Of a stretch of 52,724 bases of DNA, positions 25,040-34,035 are shown piece after piece; the first letter of the stretch is position 1; every line of letters starts with the position of its first letter. The DNA lies in NCBI GenBank assembly GCA_947646915.1, contig CANSII010000009.1, positions 1 through 52,724 on the forward strand. The letters are read 5' to 3'. Under the pieces are notes generated by a model. It did no database searches and was not told where the DNA came from. It saw nothing but the letters and a program-made list of their open reading frames with translations. A program made the position numbers and the translations under genes. Origin of the DNA: an uncultured Clostridium sp. GTDB lineage: Bacteria > Bacillota > Clostridia > TANB77 > CAG-508.

Positions 25040-25759
25040 CTATATGATAAAACACTCAGTCCAAACATATTGACCGTTACAATAATAATCTCTAGCATAT
25101 ATTCTTATTGTTCCAAATTTCCAAGCAATTTTATCAATTACTCTTTGCTCTGTATATGTAAATTGTGAAGTTATATCTACAATAGAGCTATCAACAACAA
25201 TTTTATAACCGTAATTTTTCATATCTTCACTTTGATTATTATTAATAACATTTTTTATAGTGTTAATCATATTAGAATTCTCTTTAAATTCTTCTTTAGT
25301 TACAACTTGTTCAGAAGTTTTCTTTTCTTCAGTCTTGTTATTTGAATTTACAATTTCAACTTGTTTTGTTTCTTCTTTTGTTTGAATTGCTGAATTATTA
25401 TTATTTGTATTATTTTCTTGAATTGTTACTTTTTCTGTTGGTTTACTTTCAGTCTTTGCAATAGAAGTCTTAGGTTGTTCTACTTGCTTTTCTTCAGAAA
25501 TTATACTTTTAATTTCTAATTTGTTATTCTTTTCAGTTTCTTCAATTTCAGCAATGTTTTCATTTTCTAAGACTATTTCTTCAGCAATTTCATTTTCAGT
25601 AGCATTTTCAACCTTGTTTTCCACAGTTTCTACTATACTTTGTGGATAGTCATCGTTATAAATTTCATTCTTAGGATTTGTTTTTTTATAAGTTATTGCA
25701 TTTGATAATATAGATGTTCCAAATACTAAACTTAAAATTATTATAATATACTTTTTCAT
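25040..25759 (-). CDS. Exported or anchored unknown protein
   Basis: The 239-residue protein starts at ATG 25759 (MKKYIIIILSLVFG), with GGAGA eight bases upstream; the ATG 9 bp earlier lies closer to that site. It has an N-terminal signal or anchor helix, a long low-complexity Glu/Lys/Asn/Thr linker (about 25-175), and a compact end with FTYTEQRVIDKIAWKFGTIRIYARDYYCNGQYVW. No family was recognised. It is driven by one of the five shared ICE promoters (25783-25816) and lies between sortase and adhesin, so a role at the mating surface is likely. Confidence 0.75.
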   Translation of the reverse strand: MKKYIIIILSLVFGTSILSNAITYKKTNPKNEIYNDDYPQSIVETVENKVENATENEIAEEIVLENENIAEIEETEKNNKLEIKSIISEEKQVEQPKTSIAKTESKPTEKVTIQENNTNNNNSAIQTKEETKQVEIVNSNNKTEEKKTSEQVVTKEEFKENSNMINTIKNVINNNQSEDMKNYGYKIVVDSSIVDITSQFTYTEQRVIDKIAWKFGTIRIYARDYYCNGQYVWTECFII

Positions 25760-25782
25760 ATAGATCATCTCCTCTTAATATC

Positions 25783-25816
25783 ATTATAAAGCCGTACTAT
25801 ATGAAAATCCAAACCC
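25783..25816 (-). promoter_or_regulatory. ICE-type promoter (copy A)
   Basis: GGGTTTGGATTTT (25816-25804), then CATATAGTACGGCTT and TATAAT (25788-25783) on the minus strand. The block is nearly identical to those at 43055-43088 and 44261-44294. Confidence 0.8.
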
Positions 25817-25827
25817 TTTTATAAAAT

Positions 25828-26427
25828 TTATTGACCGTAATTCATTCCATCAACACTTTCTATTGCTTGCACACATAATCGTTTTTCTCTTTGTCCTGCA
25901 ACACAAGTAATTAAAGTTATTCTATTATCTTCAGTAGCTTGTAAATAGGAAAAGTCTGTTTCATCAATTATCTCTTTAGTAGTTACGACATATCTTTTAG
26001 TACCGTATTTTGTTTGATAAAATATCTCACTTCCTATTTTAATTTTTCTTAGATTCTTAAAAAAATCTCCTTTATTGCCTGAATTATGAGAGGCTAAACC
26101 AACATTACCACTATAAAGACTTGTGGTAGGGAAATGTCCTATTGTTTCGGATAAGGTTGATAATTCAACGCTTTCTCTAATTGGTGCATTTTCAAGTAAA
26201 ATATCAGGAATAGTAAGTGTTCCTAGCTCATCATCATAATGAATTATATCTTGTTCAATGTTTTCAAGTGGTGTTTCATCCAAATCTGTATTATCTCCAA
26301 CAACAATATTTTCAGCATCCTTATTTGCTTTATAAATAGGGTATTTAGTTATAAAAAAAATAACTCCTGTTAGAGTTATAATACCAATTAATATTATACA
26401 AATTAAAAATTTATTTTCTTTCTTCAA
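25828..26427 (-). CDS. Sortase
   Basis: The 199-residue protein has an N-terminal membrane helix (about 4-26) and a sortase domain with GTLTIPDILLENAPI, catalytic His in GLASHNSG, Cys in ITLITCVAG and Arg in KRLCVQA. The pattern is nearest class D or B-like small sortases. The start is the TTG at 26427: AGGAGG six bases before it begins inside the stop codon of the upstream gene. Earlier in-frame ATGs at 26469 and 26457 lie inside that gene without a ribosome site. It would process the LPRTG adhesin. Confidence 0.92.
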   Translation of the reverse strand: MKKENKFLICIILIGIITLTGVIFFITKYPIYKANKDAENIVVGDNTDLDETPLENIEQDIIHYDDELGTLTIPDILLENAPIRESVELSTLSETIGHFPTTSLYSGNVGLASHNSGNKGDFFKNLRKIKIGSEIFYQTKYGTKRYVVTTKEIIDETDFSYLQATEDNRITLITCVAGQREKRLCVQAIESVDGMNYGQ

Positions 26428-26437
26428 TGTAAGCCTC

Positions 26438-27511
26438 CTATAATCTAAATTCAACATTATATTTTTCATTGTCGGAATTTACTAGCATTTTTATATTGGC
26501 ATTGTTCTTTTTTATAGTTATCATTTTACCTTTAATCCTATTTGTTAATGCTTTTGAAAATTCTAACTTATATTTATTTGTTGATTCTAAAATAATAAAC
26601 CTATTTAGACTAACCGTATTATTTGCTTTAAGTCTAGTTTTACCAACTTTCTTATATACACCATCCTTAAAATTATAAACTGTTATATTTCTAGTTAAAA
26701 AGAAACATATTATTAATATAATTCCTGTTGTTCCTGTGGTTATAGGTATAATATTATTCTGTTTTTCTTCTTCAACTTCTTGTATAGGAAGTTCAACCTT
26801 TTTGTATTTAACATTATAAGTAATAGGATTTTCCGTTGTTTTTGTGGCTGTTCCTGAGTAATTTGCTGTTACTGTGTATGTGTTAGGGTAGTTTATTCTT
26901 TGTTTTCCAGCATAATAGCATTTAGCTGTATAAGTATTTGCAACCTCATAATTACCTATCATTTGTGTATTTTCAACTTCCCATTCTACATTTAATAAAT
27001 CTAATGTAAAACCGTTTTTTATTGTCTGCTTAGGAATAAAATCTAAGTCGTTTCTCTCCAAATTAGTATAATTTATCGTTTTCTCTATTAAATCTTCTCT
27101 AAATCCATTGTAGTTTGTTTTAACATTAATATTTTGTGTATCTAAAACATATTCTCCAACATAGCCATCTTCATTATAATTAATTACTTCTCCTAATTGT
27201 GCAATTATACTCTGTATGTTATTTGTTTTTGAAGTAATAGTCTTAGAGGTATTTATTTGAATTGTATCTGTTGTATTTCCACCTTCAGAAGTATAATTAG
27301 TAAAATTATATTTCACTCCATCAACTTCTAACTCTTTTTCTAAATTATCTATAAAATTTATACTATCCTTTTCTAAAACCTGATATGTTTTAGTCAAAAA
27401 TGAGCCATCATTACTTAAAATTATGTTTGGATCTGTTACTGCAAAACATTTTGTAACAGTAAGTAAAGTGCAAAAACTACAAATCGCAAGTGTTCGTTTT
27501 AACCATTTCAT
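26438..27511 (-). CDS. Exported membrane protein, unknown
   Basis: The 357-residue protein has a signal peptide (1-25), an extracellular beta-rich region with many Thr/Asn/Tyr (CYYAGKQRINYPNTYTVTANYSG), a membrane helix at about 253-274 (IIPITTGTTGIILIICFFL) and an 80-residue basic cytoplasmic part. The start ATG at 27511 has AAGGAGG. It is translated just before sortase, sharing its stop with the sortase ribosome site, and is probably part of the surface/mating module. No family was recognised. Confidence 0.75.
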   Translation of the reverse strand: MKWLKRTLAICSFCTLLTVTKCFAVTDPNIILSNDGSFLTKTYQVLEKDSINFIDNLEKELEVDGVKYNFTNYTSEGGNTTDTIQINTSKTITSKTNNIQSIIAQLGEVINYNEDGYVGEYVLDTQNINVKTNYNGFREDLIEKTINYTNLERNDLDFIPKQTIKNGFTLDLLNVEWEVENTQMIGNYEVANTYTAKCYYAGKQRINYPNTYTVTANYSGTATKTTENPITYNVKYKKVELPIQEVEEEKQNNIIPITTGTTGIILIICFFLTRNITVYNFKDGVYKKVGKTRLKANNTVSLNRFIILESTNKYKLEFSKALTNRIKGKMITIKKNNANIKMLVNSDNEKYNVEFRL

Positions 27512-27530
27512 TTTTTGAAATTCCTCCTTC

Positions 27531-27758
27531 TCAAAATATATTTATTATTCCAAATTTGTTTGCTAAAAATGTTGCTCCTATTGAGCAAAGTATAATAAGT
27601 CCCAAGTAAAAAAGCACATTAAAAAATCTTGACAGAATATCAAATATAAAAAAAATAATTTTTAAAATCATACTTTCCTCATTTACTATAAATTCCTCAT
27701 CATATTTATCTTTCATTTTTTGCTTTTTTAAATATTCCTTGTAAGTGTTTCGTTTCAT
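27531..27758 (-). CDS. Small membrane protein
   Basis: The 75-residue protein has a basic start (MKRNTYKEYLKKQKMKDKY) and two hydrophobic stretches (about 32-44 and 48-67). Its ATG at 27758 overlaps the stop of the CpaE-like gene (ATGA), so the two are translated together. It may be a membrane partner of that ATPase-like protein within the conjugation operon. No family was recognised. Confidence 0.65.
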   Translation of the reverse strand: MKRNTYKEYLKKQKMKDKYDEEFIVNEESMILKIIFFIFDILSRFFNVLFYLGLIILCSIGATFLANKFGIINIF

Positions 27759-28879
27759 TTATTACCTCTTTTCAGAAAACTAAAAAAGCCTTTTTTTTCA
27801 ACCACTTCAATTTTATTAGTTTTCTCAGTAATGTAATCTTTAAATATTTCGTGATATATTCCTTGATTTATATTGTCATTAAAGGTATTTGTTGTAAATT
27901 CTGAAAAGTATATATTTTTAATAATACCTTTCAACATTTTCTTAAATTTTGCTTTTTCTTCATTACTAGAAAAATTAAAAATGTAATTAACATCTGAAAT
28001 TTTTTCAAGCCTACTTAATACTCTAAATGTTTCATCAGTTTCCCAACATTTCGTACCACCAACAATTATTTTAACTTCTTTAGATAAAAAATTATCAAAA
28101 GAATTATCGTTTAATATTCCATAATCGTATATATAAAAATCATATCCATACTGCATAGCATCAACCTTATTGTCATTGCTATATAAGTCAATTCCCATAT
28201 AATTATATAAGTTATCTTTTTTTACAACTCCTTCTAAAGTTTCAATGTTTTTTATTTCGTTTTTATCAGTACTACATATATAACAAGCATTCATATTAAG
28301 GCTTTTTAAAAACATTGTAATCAATATTGCTTGTGTTGTAACTCCTATATGCTTTTCCGTTCCTGCAACAGCAATATTTACAAATTGCTTTAATTTCTTG
28401 TATTCTTTTTTAATTATTATTTTATTTTTCTTATTGTCATCTATTTTTTGTCTAAACCTAACTGCATCTTTATACTGGCAACCTTCTTCTGTAAGACAAT
28501 TTCTAAATTGTTCTTTTTGCTCATAATAAGTTTTAGCATTTACAAAATTATAGATTCCCTCATTAAAGAGTTTTGCAAGTAATTTATTGCCTTCATCTAA
28601 ACCTGGTGCGACAATTATAATTCTTATATTATACATACTTTTAATTGCAACAACAGACTGTACTATTTCATCCTCTGTTTCTTTAGTAGAAGTTATATCA
28701 ATAATTATTTGATCGTAATTATTAAGGTTTCTTAATTCTTGAACTGCAAACTTTTTCAAACTATCAACTCCAGTAAGTACTTGTGGTGTATTAAGGTTAT
28801 TTTCTTTGCAAACTTCATAAATTAATTTTTCATTCTCTCTAGTAATTGCTAAAACCAATTTAACATCAGCTCCTTTCAT
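27755..28879 (-). CDS. CpaE/TadZ-like protein: receiver-like plus degenerate P-loop
   Basis: The 374-residue frame probably starts at TTG 28858 rather than the ATG at 28879, because AAAGGAG lies between them. An N-terminal Rossmann or receiver-like domain (YDQIIIDITST, IRIIIVAPGLDEG, about 50-110) is followed by a SIMIBI-like part with NIAVAGTEKHIGVTTQAI where a deviant Walker A (KGGVGKTT) would be, then YDFYIYDYG and VKIIVGG. The order matches CpaE/TadZ/MinD-type localisation proteins, with weakened nucleotide binding. It may place the mating apparatus at a cell site. Confidence 0.6.
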   Translation of the reverse strand: MKGADVKLVLAITRENEKLIYEVCKENNLNTPQVLTGVDSLKKFAVQELRNLNNYDQIIIDITSTKETEDEIVQSVVAIKSMYNIRIIIVAPGLDEGNKLLAKLFNEGIYNFVNAKTYYEQKEQFRNCLTEEGCQYKDAVRFRQKIDDNKKNKIIIKKEYKKLKQFVNIAVAGTEKHIGVTTQAILITMFLKSLNMNACYICSTDKNEIKNIETLEGVVKKDNLYNYMGIDLYSNDNKVDAMQYGYDFYIYDYGILNDNSFDNFLSKEVKIIVGGTKCWETDETFRVLSRLEKISDVNYIFNFSSNEEKAKFKKMLKGIIKNIYFSEFTTNTFNDNINQGIYHEIFKDYITEKTNKIEVVEKKGFFSFLKRGNK

Positions 28880-28899
28880 TAAAAATTAGCAACAAAAAA

Positions 28900-28923
28900 A
28901 GACTATCTATATTTAGATAATCT
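28900..28923 (-). terminator. Terminator after the TPR-like gene
   Basis: AGATTATCTA pairs with TAGATAGTCT (one mismatch) on the minus strand, followed by seven Ts, between the genes ending at 28935 and starting at 28879. Confidence 0.75.
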
Positions 28924-28934
28924 TAAAAACATTA

Positions 28935-29657
28935 TTATTCACTTTTCTTTTTACGAGGTCTATACACATAACCTTTTTTTATTTTTTCTTCAGTTTCAGT
29001 AAGTAGTCTATTGATTGAAGTATAAAACCAATCATCTTTAAATTCTCTGCCTAATGCATCTTTGTATTTATAAATTTTATAATATTGAGATTTCTTTACT
29101 TCTATCAACCATTCTTGACATTTATTTAATTCATTTTGCTTTGTTAAAGCTTCTGTTTTAGTAAAATAGCCCATAGGATTTTGAGGATAAATTTCAATCA
29201 TTTTTTCAGAAATTTCAAGTCCTTTATTAAAATCATATTCTGAGATATAGGCTTTTGCAAGGAAGTTATACATTTCTATTAAATGTTTCTTTTTTCCTTC
29301 TTCATAGTTTCCATCTGAGGAATATCTTTTACAGATTTCATCGCATATTTCATTATTCAAATATAATTCTAAGTAATATATGGCTTTTTCTCTATAATTA
29401 GCCCTAGACCAAGCATAGGCTATCGCTAATAAATATCTCTGTTTTGGAGTAATAGGCTCTCCTGCAAGTTCAATTACTTTTAATAATATTTTCTGCCTAT
29501 CAGGGTAACCTGTTTCATCCTTATATTCATTTTCTATTTTTTTAATGGCTCTTTCATATTTAGGAGATGTACTGCCTCCAACTGAAAGTGTATTGAATAA
29601 TTCCTCTGCCAATTCTATATTATCTATATTTGTTTTAAAAATATCTAATAATCCCAT
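28935..29657 (-). CDS. TPR-like helical protein
   Basis: The 240-residue protein is built of helical repeats resembling tetratricopeptides (RYLLAIAYAWSRANYREKAIYYLELYL, NFLAKAYISEYDFNKGLEISEKMIEIYPQNPMGYFTKTEAL) and ends in a basic tail (RPRKKKSE). Such folds mediate protein contacts. Its start ATG at 29657 follows GGAATATAG. It lies between the MT-A70 methylase and the CpaE-like gene and is followed by a terminator, so it may be a separately controlled insertion in the conjugation operon. Confidence 0.65.
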   Translation of the reverse strand: MGLLDIFKTNIDNIELAEELFNTLSVGGSTSPKYERAIKKIENEYKDETGYPDRQKILLKVIELAGEPITPKQRYLLAIAYAWSRANYREKAIYYLELYLNNEICDEICKRYSSDGNYEEGKKKHLIEMYNFLAKAYISEYDFNKGLEISEKMIEIYPQNPMGYFTKTEALTKQNELNKCQEWLIEVKKSQYYKIYKYKDALGREFKDDWFYTSINRLLTETEEKIKKGYVYRPRKKKSE

Positions 29658-29721
29658 CTATATTCCTACTTTCATATTAATTAATTAGATTATAGCATTT
29701 TTTATTAAATATGACAAATAA

Positions 29722-30270
29722 TTATACTTCATTTCCCCAACAATCCCATCCTTCTGTTGTTTGTCTTGCAAATAGTTCAACACGAGGTAGGTCGCCAACA
29801 AGTTCAATTATTCTTTCTCTAACAACATCAGGCTTTTTGCTGTGTTCTTCAATATGAGTATCTACTATTTGAAATACTTTATTTGATTTCCTTTTTATAG
29901 TACCTCTTGTTCCAATTAAGCATAATTCTGAGTTTGCTCTTGTCCAATGTCCCATACCAAAAAACCAAGTATCACTTTTTTTATTTCTTTTAATCCAATT
30001 AAAGCCACAGGTTTTATATTTAAAACCCCATTCGTGCATTACTTTTAGTCCCTCAATTAAGTTAGGAAAAGTAACCCACAAAAAAAGAATACAATTTTTA
30101 TCTGAAATGCTTTTTATTGTATCCTTCATATCAATAATATCTTCAACTTTCATTGTTTTATAATGTTTTTCTGCTGTTCCTGTTCCATCTCTCCAAGTAT
30201 GGTATTTCCAAGGAGGATCAGCATAAATTATATTGTATTTATTTTTAGTATTATATATATCAACTACCAT
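29722..30270 (-). CDS. MT-A70 family adenine methyltransferase
   Basis: The 182-residue protein shows the MT-A70 pattern: NIIYADPPWKYHTW (catalytic DPPW), KHYKTMKVEDI, LFLWVTFPNLIEGLKVMHEWGFKYKT, GHWTRANSELCLIGTRG and HSKKPDVVRERI. Phage and ICE relatives methylate adenine in DNA. As a solitary methylase in the transfer operon it may protect the element from host restriction. The ATG at 30270 has AAAGGAGG and overlaps the end of the frameshifted M23 gene. Confidence 0.92.
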   Translation of the reverse strand: MVVDIYNTKNKYNIIYADPPWKYHTWRDGTGTAEKHYKTMKVEDIIDMKDTIKSISDKNCILFLWVTFPNLIEGLKVMHEWGFKYKTCGFNWIKRNKKSDTWFFGMGHWTRANSELCLIGTRGTIKRKSNKVFQIVDTHIEEHSKKPDVVRERIIELVGDLPRVELFARQTTEGWDCWGNEV

Positions 30271-31001
30271 CGTTTACCTCCTTTGTACCGTATAAGTATT
30301 CTCGTGGATTTATGAAATCTCCGTTTTTACTCATTCTTATTTCAAAATGCAAATGTGAACCTGTACTATATCCGAGGATTCGGATCACGATTAGGATCTC
30401 CTCCTTGAATAGCAATTACATTGCCTTGTTGTATTTCCTGACCTTCAGTAACATCAATTCTTGCTAAATGTGCATAAAAAGTATAATATGTTGTTCCATT
30501 ATTAGTTTTATGCTCAATTTCAATACAATTTCCATAGCCTCTTTGCACTCCTGCAAAAACTATTGTCCCGTTTTCAACAGCCATCACATCAGTATGCCAA
30601 GCTCCTGCAATGTCCATCCCTGTATGATAACTTTGTTTTTTTGTAATAGGGTGTATTCTTCCTCCAAATTCACAGGTAACAGTAGCTCCATTAACAGGCA
30701 TAGGAAAAGTTCCGTTATACTCTAATTCTCCTGATGATAAAGAAGGGGAATAGGTATCGTGCATTTCAACCAATGAATAGTAAGAACTATCTGAGGTTTT
30801 TCCATCATCATCAAAGCCAAAAAAACTTTTAATTTTATCAATAGTGGAAGTTAAAGCAAAAAGAGGTATCATTATAATAAATAAAATAACAACTAATGTT
30901 ATTATTATGCCTATAATAAGCCTCTGTCTTTTTTCTTCATCAGTTATTTGACTTAATACTACTTTTGCTATAACTTTTGCCGTATGAGGATCAATAGCCA
31001 T
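30260..31001 (-). pseudogene. M23 peptidoglycan hydrolase of the mating channel, frameshifted
   Basis: Residues 1-211 have a membrane helix (about 28-51) and a LytM/M23 domain (CEFGGRIHPITKKQSYHTGMDIAG with zinc His and Asp; FYAHLARIDVTEGQEI). The last strand, including the catalytic HLHFEIR, continues in another frame (GYSTGSHLHFEIRMSKNGDF...) to a stop at 30260. One extra base in CCTCGGATATAG (about 30370-30385), inside the palindrome ATCCGA-GGAT-TCGGAT, explains it. In T4SS operons this enzyme opens the wall for the channel (VirB1-like). It could be a real lesion or a base-calling error. Confidence 0.85.
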
Positions 31002-32836
31002 TAACGACCACCACCTTTGCCAAAATACTCAAATTCAATAGGGAATATATCGAATCTAACGAATATTCTATTTGAGCCTATTATAAACAAAGCTAAACCT
31101 CTTTTCTTTTTATATAAAAAATCAACTTGTGTCTCACTTAGTTTAAAGAGTTCTGTTGATTCTTCCAAGTTTTGACCATCTGTACCCATAAGAATTTTGT
31201 ATGTTGCCATATCAAGTATTGCTTGTCCATACATTTTTACAGAGCTGTCAAGAAAATCAACGATTGAGTGAGAAATAATAACTAAACTTCCTTCATATTT
31301 TCTACATCTTTTTGCAACATTTCTAAGAAATATTAAACTTTGAGGAACTTCAGGATCAATTAACAAATAAGCCTCATCACAAACAAGCATCGTTTTTTCT
31401 TCTTTATCTTTACTCATAATTTCCCAACAATAAGTAAGAATATTAAAGTATTGAGCCTTTTTTATTTTATCTGAAGCATTTTGCAAATTAAATGTGTCAA
31501 AACATACAACTTTTGCTATATCATTTACAGAAGTATAGCCATTAAATAAGCCTTTTTCAGCTCCTATACTTATTCCTCTTATTAAACTTCTTAAAGTAGC
31601 AAAGACTTTTTGTTTATCTGCATCATTTTCACTATTTGCTTTTTCTCCAAGCAGATTATAAAGGTCGGTCATAATAGGAAATTTATTATTTGGAATACCT
31701 GTTATATCTGTGTCCCAAGTAATATTAAATCTATTGTATAGTTCCTCTAAAACTTCTTCTAAATAAGCAATTTGTATTGAAGATAATTCAGGATATAATA
31801 ATTTAAAAAATGTTCTCAAAGTCTGAAAATGTAAAGCCATAGCTCCCATTCCTTTGCCTTCATCTTTATATGCTTGTTCTTCTTCTTCTTCCTCATCATC
31901 AAGAGGCACAGCTTTTATTTGTAAAGGGTTTATTATTCCACCTTTACCACTTCCTATATCAATCCATTTTTCGCCTAGTTTTTCAGTCATTTCTTTATAT
32001 TCTCGCTCTGGATCTATTAAAATTACTTTTGTATCAGTCATATATTCATTTAGTATTAAATGCTTTGCGACTGTTGATTTTCCGACTCCTGCCGTACCCA
32101 TAATTACGAAATTTGAGTTAGTTCTGTCGCCTCCTCTTTTCCAAGGATCTAATATAACAATTCCTCCGTTTGTATCTTTTGCAAAATAGTATTTATCTCC
32201 ATCATTAAATCCTGAACTTGAAAAAGGAAGTCCACCAATCCAAGTACTCTCTAGCATATTTCTATCAGCTATTTCTTTTATAATAGGATCACTAATTGCA
32301 TAAGGCGACATCATTTTTAAAGAATTTCTACTTAAATTTGTTAAAAGTCGTCCTTTCATTTGCATAGTAGCAAGTTTAGTCTGAACAGCTTTTGACCTTT
32401 GTTTTAATTCATCAATATCTTCAGCAATTACCATTATACAAATTGTTACATAAACCACAGTTTCGCCGTTTACATCAACTTTCTCAATAATTTCTCTAGC
32501 ATCGTTTATTTCTCTTTCTGTCCTTTGCCTCAATATTTCATCTTTTATACTGTCGTATTGAATTTCATTTTGTCTAATGCCTTTACTTATATTTTGCATT
32601 AATGAATCTTCTTCTGTTGGAGATATATTTAAAGTGCATACTGTATTAGGTATATTTGCAATACTTTCAAGCCATCCTACTCTAACTTTTTTAGGATATT
32701 TGGCTATTGTATATACTCTGCCAAAATAATCTCCAACTCTTATATAATTTTTTCTATATTCTATTCCTCCAATAGGAGCAAGAAAATTTAATAATGAATA
32801 ATTAGGTATTATTCGTTGCATCTCTTTCTTTTTCAA
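31001..32836 (-). CDS. VirB4-family conjugation ATPase
   Basis: The 611-residue protein has an N-terminal VirB4 domain and an ATPase with Walker A GTAGVGKST, Walker B region TMLVCDEAYLLIDPE, and late VIISHSIVDF and MGTDGQNLEESTELF. It energises assembly and transport through the mating channel. The length suits the CD1110-type VirB4 of clostridial ICEs. The TTG start at 32836 has GGAGG six bases upstream and lies at the end of the preceding gene. The stop overlaps the next ATG (TAATG). Confidence 0.95.
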   Translation of the reverse strand: MKKKEMQRIIPNYSLLNFLAPIGGIEYRKNYIRVGDYFGRVYTIAKYPKKVRVGWLESIANIPNTVCTLNISPTEEDSLMQNISKGIRQNEIQYDSIKDEILRQRTEREINDAREIIEKVDVNGETVVYVTICIMVIAEDIDELKQRSKAVQTKLATMQMKGRLLTNLSRNSLKMMSPYAISDPIIKEIADRNMLESTWIGGLPFSSSGFNDGDKYYFAKDTNGGIVILDPWKRGGDRTNSNFVIMGTAGVGKSTVAKHLILNEYMTDTKVILIDPEREYKEMTEKLGEKWIDIGSGKGGIINPLQIKAVPLDDEEEEEEQAYKDEGKGMGAMALHFQTLRTFFKLLYPELSSIQIAYLEEVLEELYNRFNITWDTDITGIPNNKFPIMTDLYNLLGEKANSENDADKQKVFATLRSLIRGISIGAEKGLFNGYTSVNDIAKVVCFDTFNLQNASDKIKKAQYFNILTYCWEIMSKDKEEKTMLVCDEAYLLIDPEVPQSLIFLRNVAKRCRKYEGSLVIISHSIVDFLDSSVKMYGQAILDMATYKILMGTDGQNLEESTELFKLSETQVDFLYKKKRGLALFIIGSNRIFVRFDIFPIEFEYFGKGGGR

Positions 32837-32837
32837 T

Positions 32838-33449
32838 TTATGCCTCCTTCAACATTACAACACTATCATCAATATCATCTTGATCTTCTCTGTGTGCATA
32901 ATTCATATTTAAAAAGCTATTACATAATTGAATTAGAGAAGGCTCATCTAAAATATCAACTTTTATTCCTGACCTTTCAAATTTACTGCTTAATTCAAAG
33001 CATTTCTTTAAAAGATCTTTTTCGCAATTATCATCATATTTTGAATTAATCATTAAAAAAGACTGTCTTTCAACGATTTCTCCGTTTAAAGATAGTCTTT
33101 GTACTTCTTGCAAATGTGTTTTTAATATTTTTTTCTGAGTGATATTGTCTGTGTTATTTATAATTTCAGTTAAATATTCTTGCAAAGGAGATATATCAAC
33201 TGCCCTTGCAATATTAAAATACTTCATTTCAACTTGTTCAGAAGATAACTCAGCTGACAATTCTTTAATCAAATTTTGTTTTTCTCTATCAGTTAGTAAT
33301 TGTGTATTTATTGAATATATTTTTAATCCTGCAATTACATTATTATCAGTAGTATAAATAAAATTATTTCTAATGTCTAAAATTCCAACTTCTTCATTAC
33401 AAGTTTTTTCTTTTTTATCTTTCTTAAATAACTTTAATAATTTAAACAT
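32838..33449 (-). CDS. Conjugation protein of the VirB4 operon, unknown family
   Basis: The 203-residue protein starts at ATG 33449 (MFKLLKLFKKDKKE), with GGAGGG six bases upstream; longer readings go into PrgI. The sequence (GLKIYSINTQLLTDREKQNLIKELSAEL, RQSFLMINSKYD) looks like the N-terminal domain of VirB4/TraC-type proteins without the ATPase. It lies between PrgI and VirB4, overlapping the former by 8 bp. It may act as a channel adapter beside VirB4. Confidence 0.75.
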   Translation of the reverse strand: MFKLLKLFKKDKKEKTCNEEVGILDIRNNFIYTTDNNVIAGLKIYSINTQLLTDREKQNLIKELSAELSSEQVEMKYFNIARAVDISPLQEYLTEIINNTDNITQKKILKTHLQEVQRLSLNGEIVERQSFLMINSKYDDNCEKDLLKKCFELSSKFERSGIKVDILDEPSLIQLCNSFLNMNYAHREDQDDIDDSVVMLKEA

Positions 33450-33777
33450 TCTTGTCCCTCCATTTATTATAATATTTATATCTATATTCTTTTTGAGTCT
33501 TTGAAAAATCAATCAAAAATTTAATTTGTTTAACTACACATAAGTTATTTTCATCTTTTGCTGTTGCAATTATTGTCCCTGCAACTCCTATAAATTCAAT
33601 AACAATAGGAAGTAAAAAACTACCTTTTAACTTATAAACAATTAAGCTAATAGGTAGCAAACAGGCAAAGACAATTATTGTGGAGATCAACTCTTTTACT
33701 CCATAGCCTTTGAAAAATTCCATCCTTGTTCTCACATTGGAAGGAATATACAATTTATATTCTTCATTTTCGTTCAA
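33442..33777 (-). CDS. prgI: PrgI family (VirB3-like) membrane protein
   Basis: The 111-residue protein has the PrgI/VirB3 pattern: YIPSNVRTRMEFFKGYGVKELIS, then two membrane helices (about 31-50 and 54-72) and LVFS-like end VKQIKFLIDFSKTQKEYRYKYY. VirB3 proteins help VirB4 dock at the membrane. The start is TTG at 33777, with AGGAGG six bases upstream. Its place directly before VirB4 genes is the standard order. Confidence 0.88.
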   Translation of the reverse strand: MNENEEYKLYIPSNVRTRMEFFKGYGVKELISTIIVFACLLPISLIVYKLKGSFLLPIVIEFIGVAGTIIATAKDENNLCVVKQIKFLIDFSKTQKEYRYKYYNKWRDKNV

Positions 33778-33787
33778 TTATAGCCTC

Positions 33788-34030
33788 CTATCTAAAACCT
33801 CCACCACTTGAAGGAATTGATCCATAATAATTTTGTAATAGGTCTAATATTACAAAAATTAATTCTGTAATTACTCCAAATAGTATAGTATTTTTTATTT
33901 TCTTTTTATATGCTCCTTGTGATTCCTCATCATATATCATTTTAGTAAAACAAAATACAACTCTAAAAACAACTCCTAAGGGTATAATTGCAACTCGTAA
34001 TAAACTTATAATTTCCTTTAAAGTATCCAT
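33788..34030 (-). CDS. Small two-span conjugation protein
   Basis: The 80-residue protein has two hydrophobic segments (about 10-30, IIPLGVVFRVVFCFTKM, and 46-66, TILFGVITELIFVILDLL) and ends in PSSGGGFR. The size and topology resemble pilin-like VirB2/TrbC partners, and it lies between VirB6 and PrgI. I cannot place it in a family. The ATG at 34030 is six bases after the VirB6-like stop. Confidence 0.7.
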   Translation of the reverse strand: MDTLKEIISLLRVAIIPLGVVFRVVFCFTKMIYDEESQGAYKKKIKNTILFGVITELIFVILDLLQNYYGSIPSSGGGFR

Positions 34031-34035
34031 ATTAC

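Noticed and set aside
30360..30390. Programmed frameshift in the M23 gene
   Set aside because: There is a hairpin but no slippery heptamer; a mutation or sequencing error is simpler.
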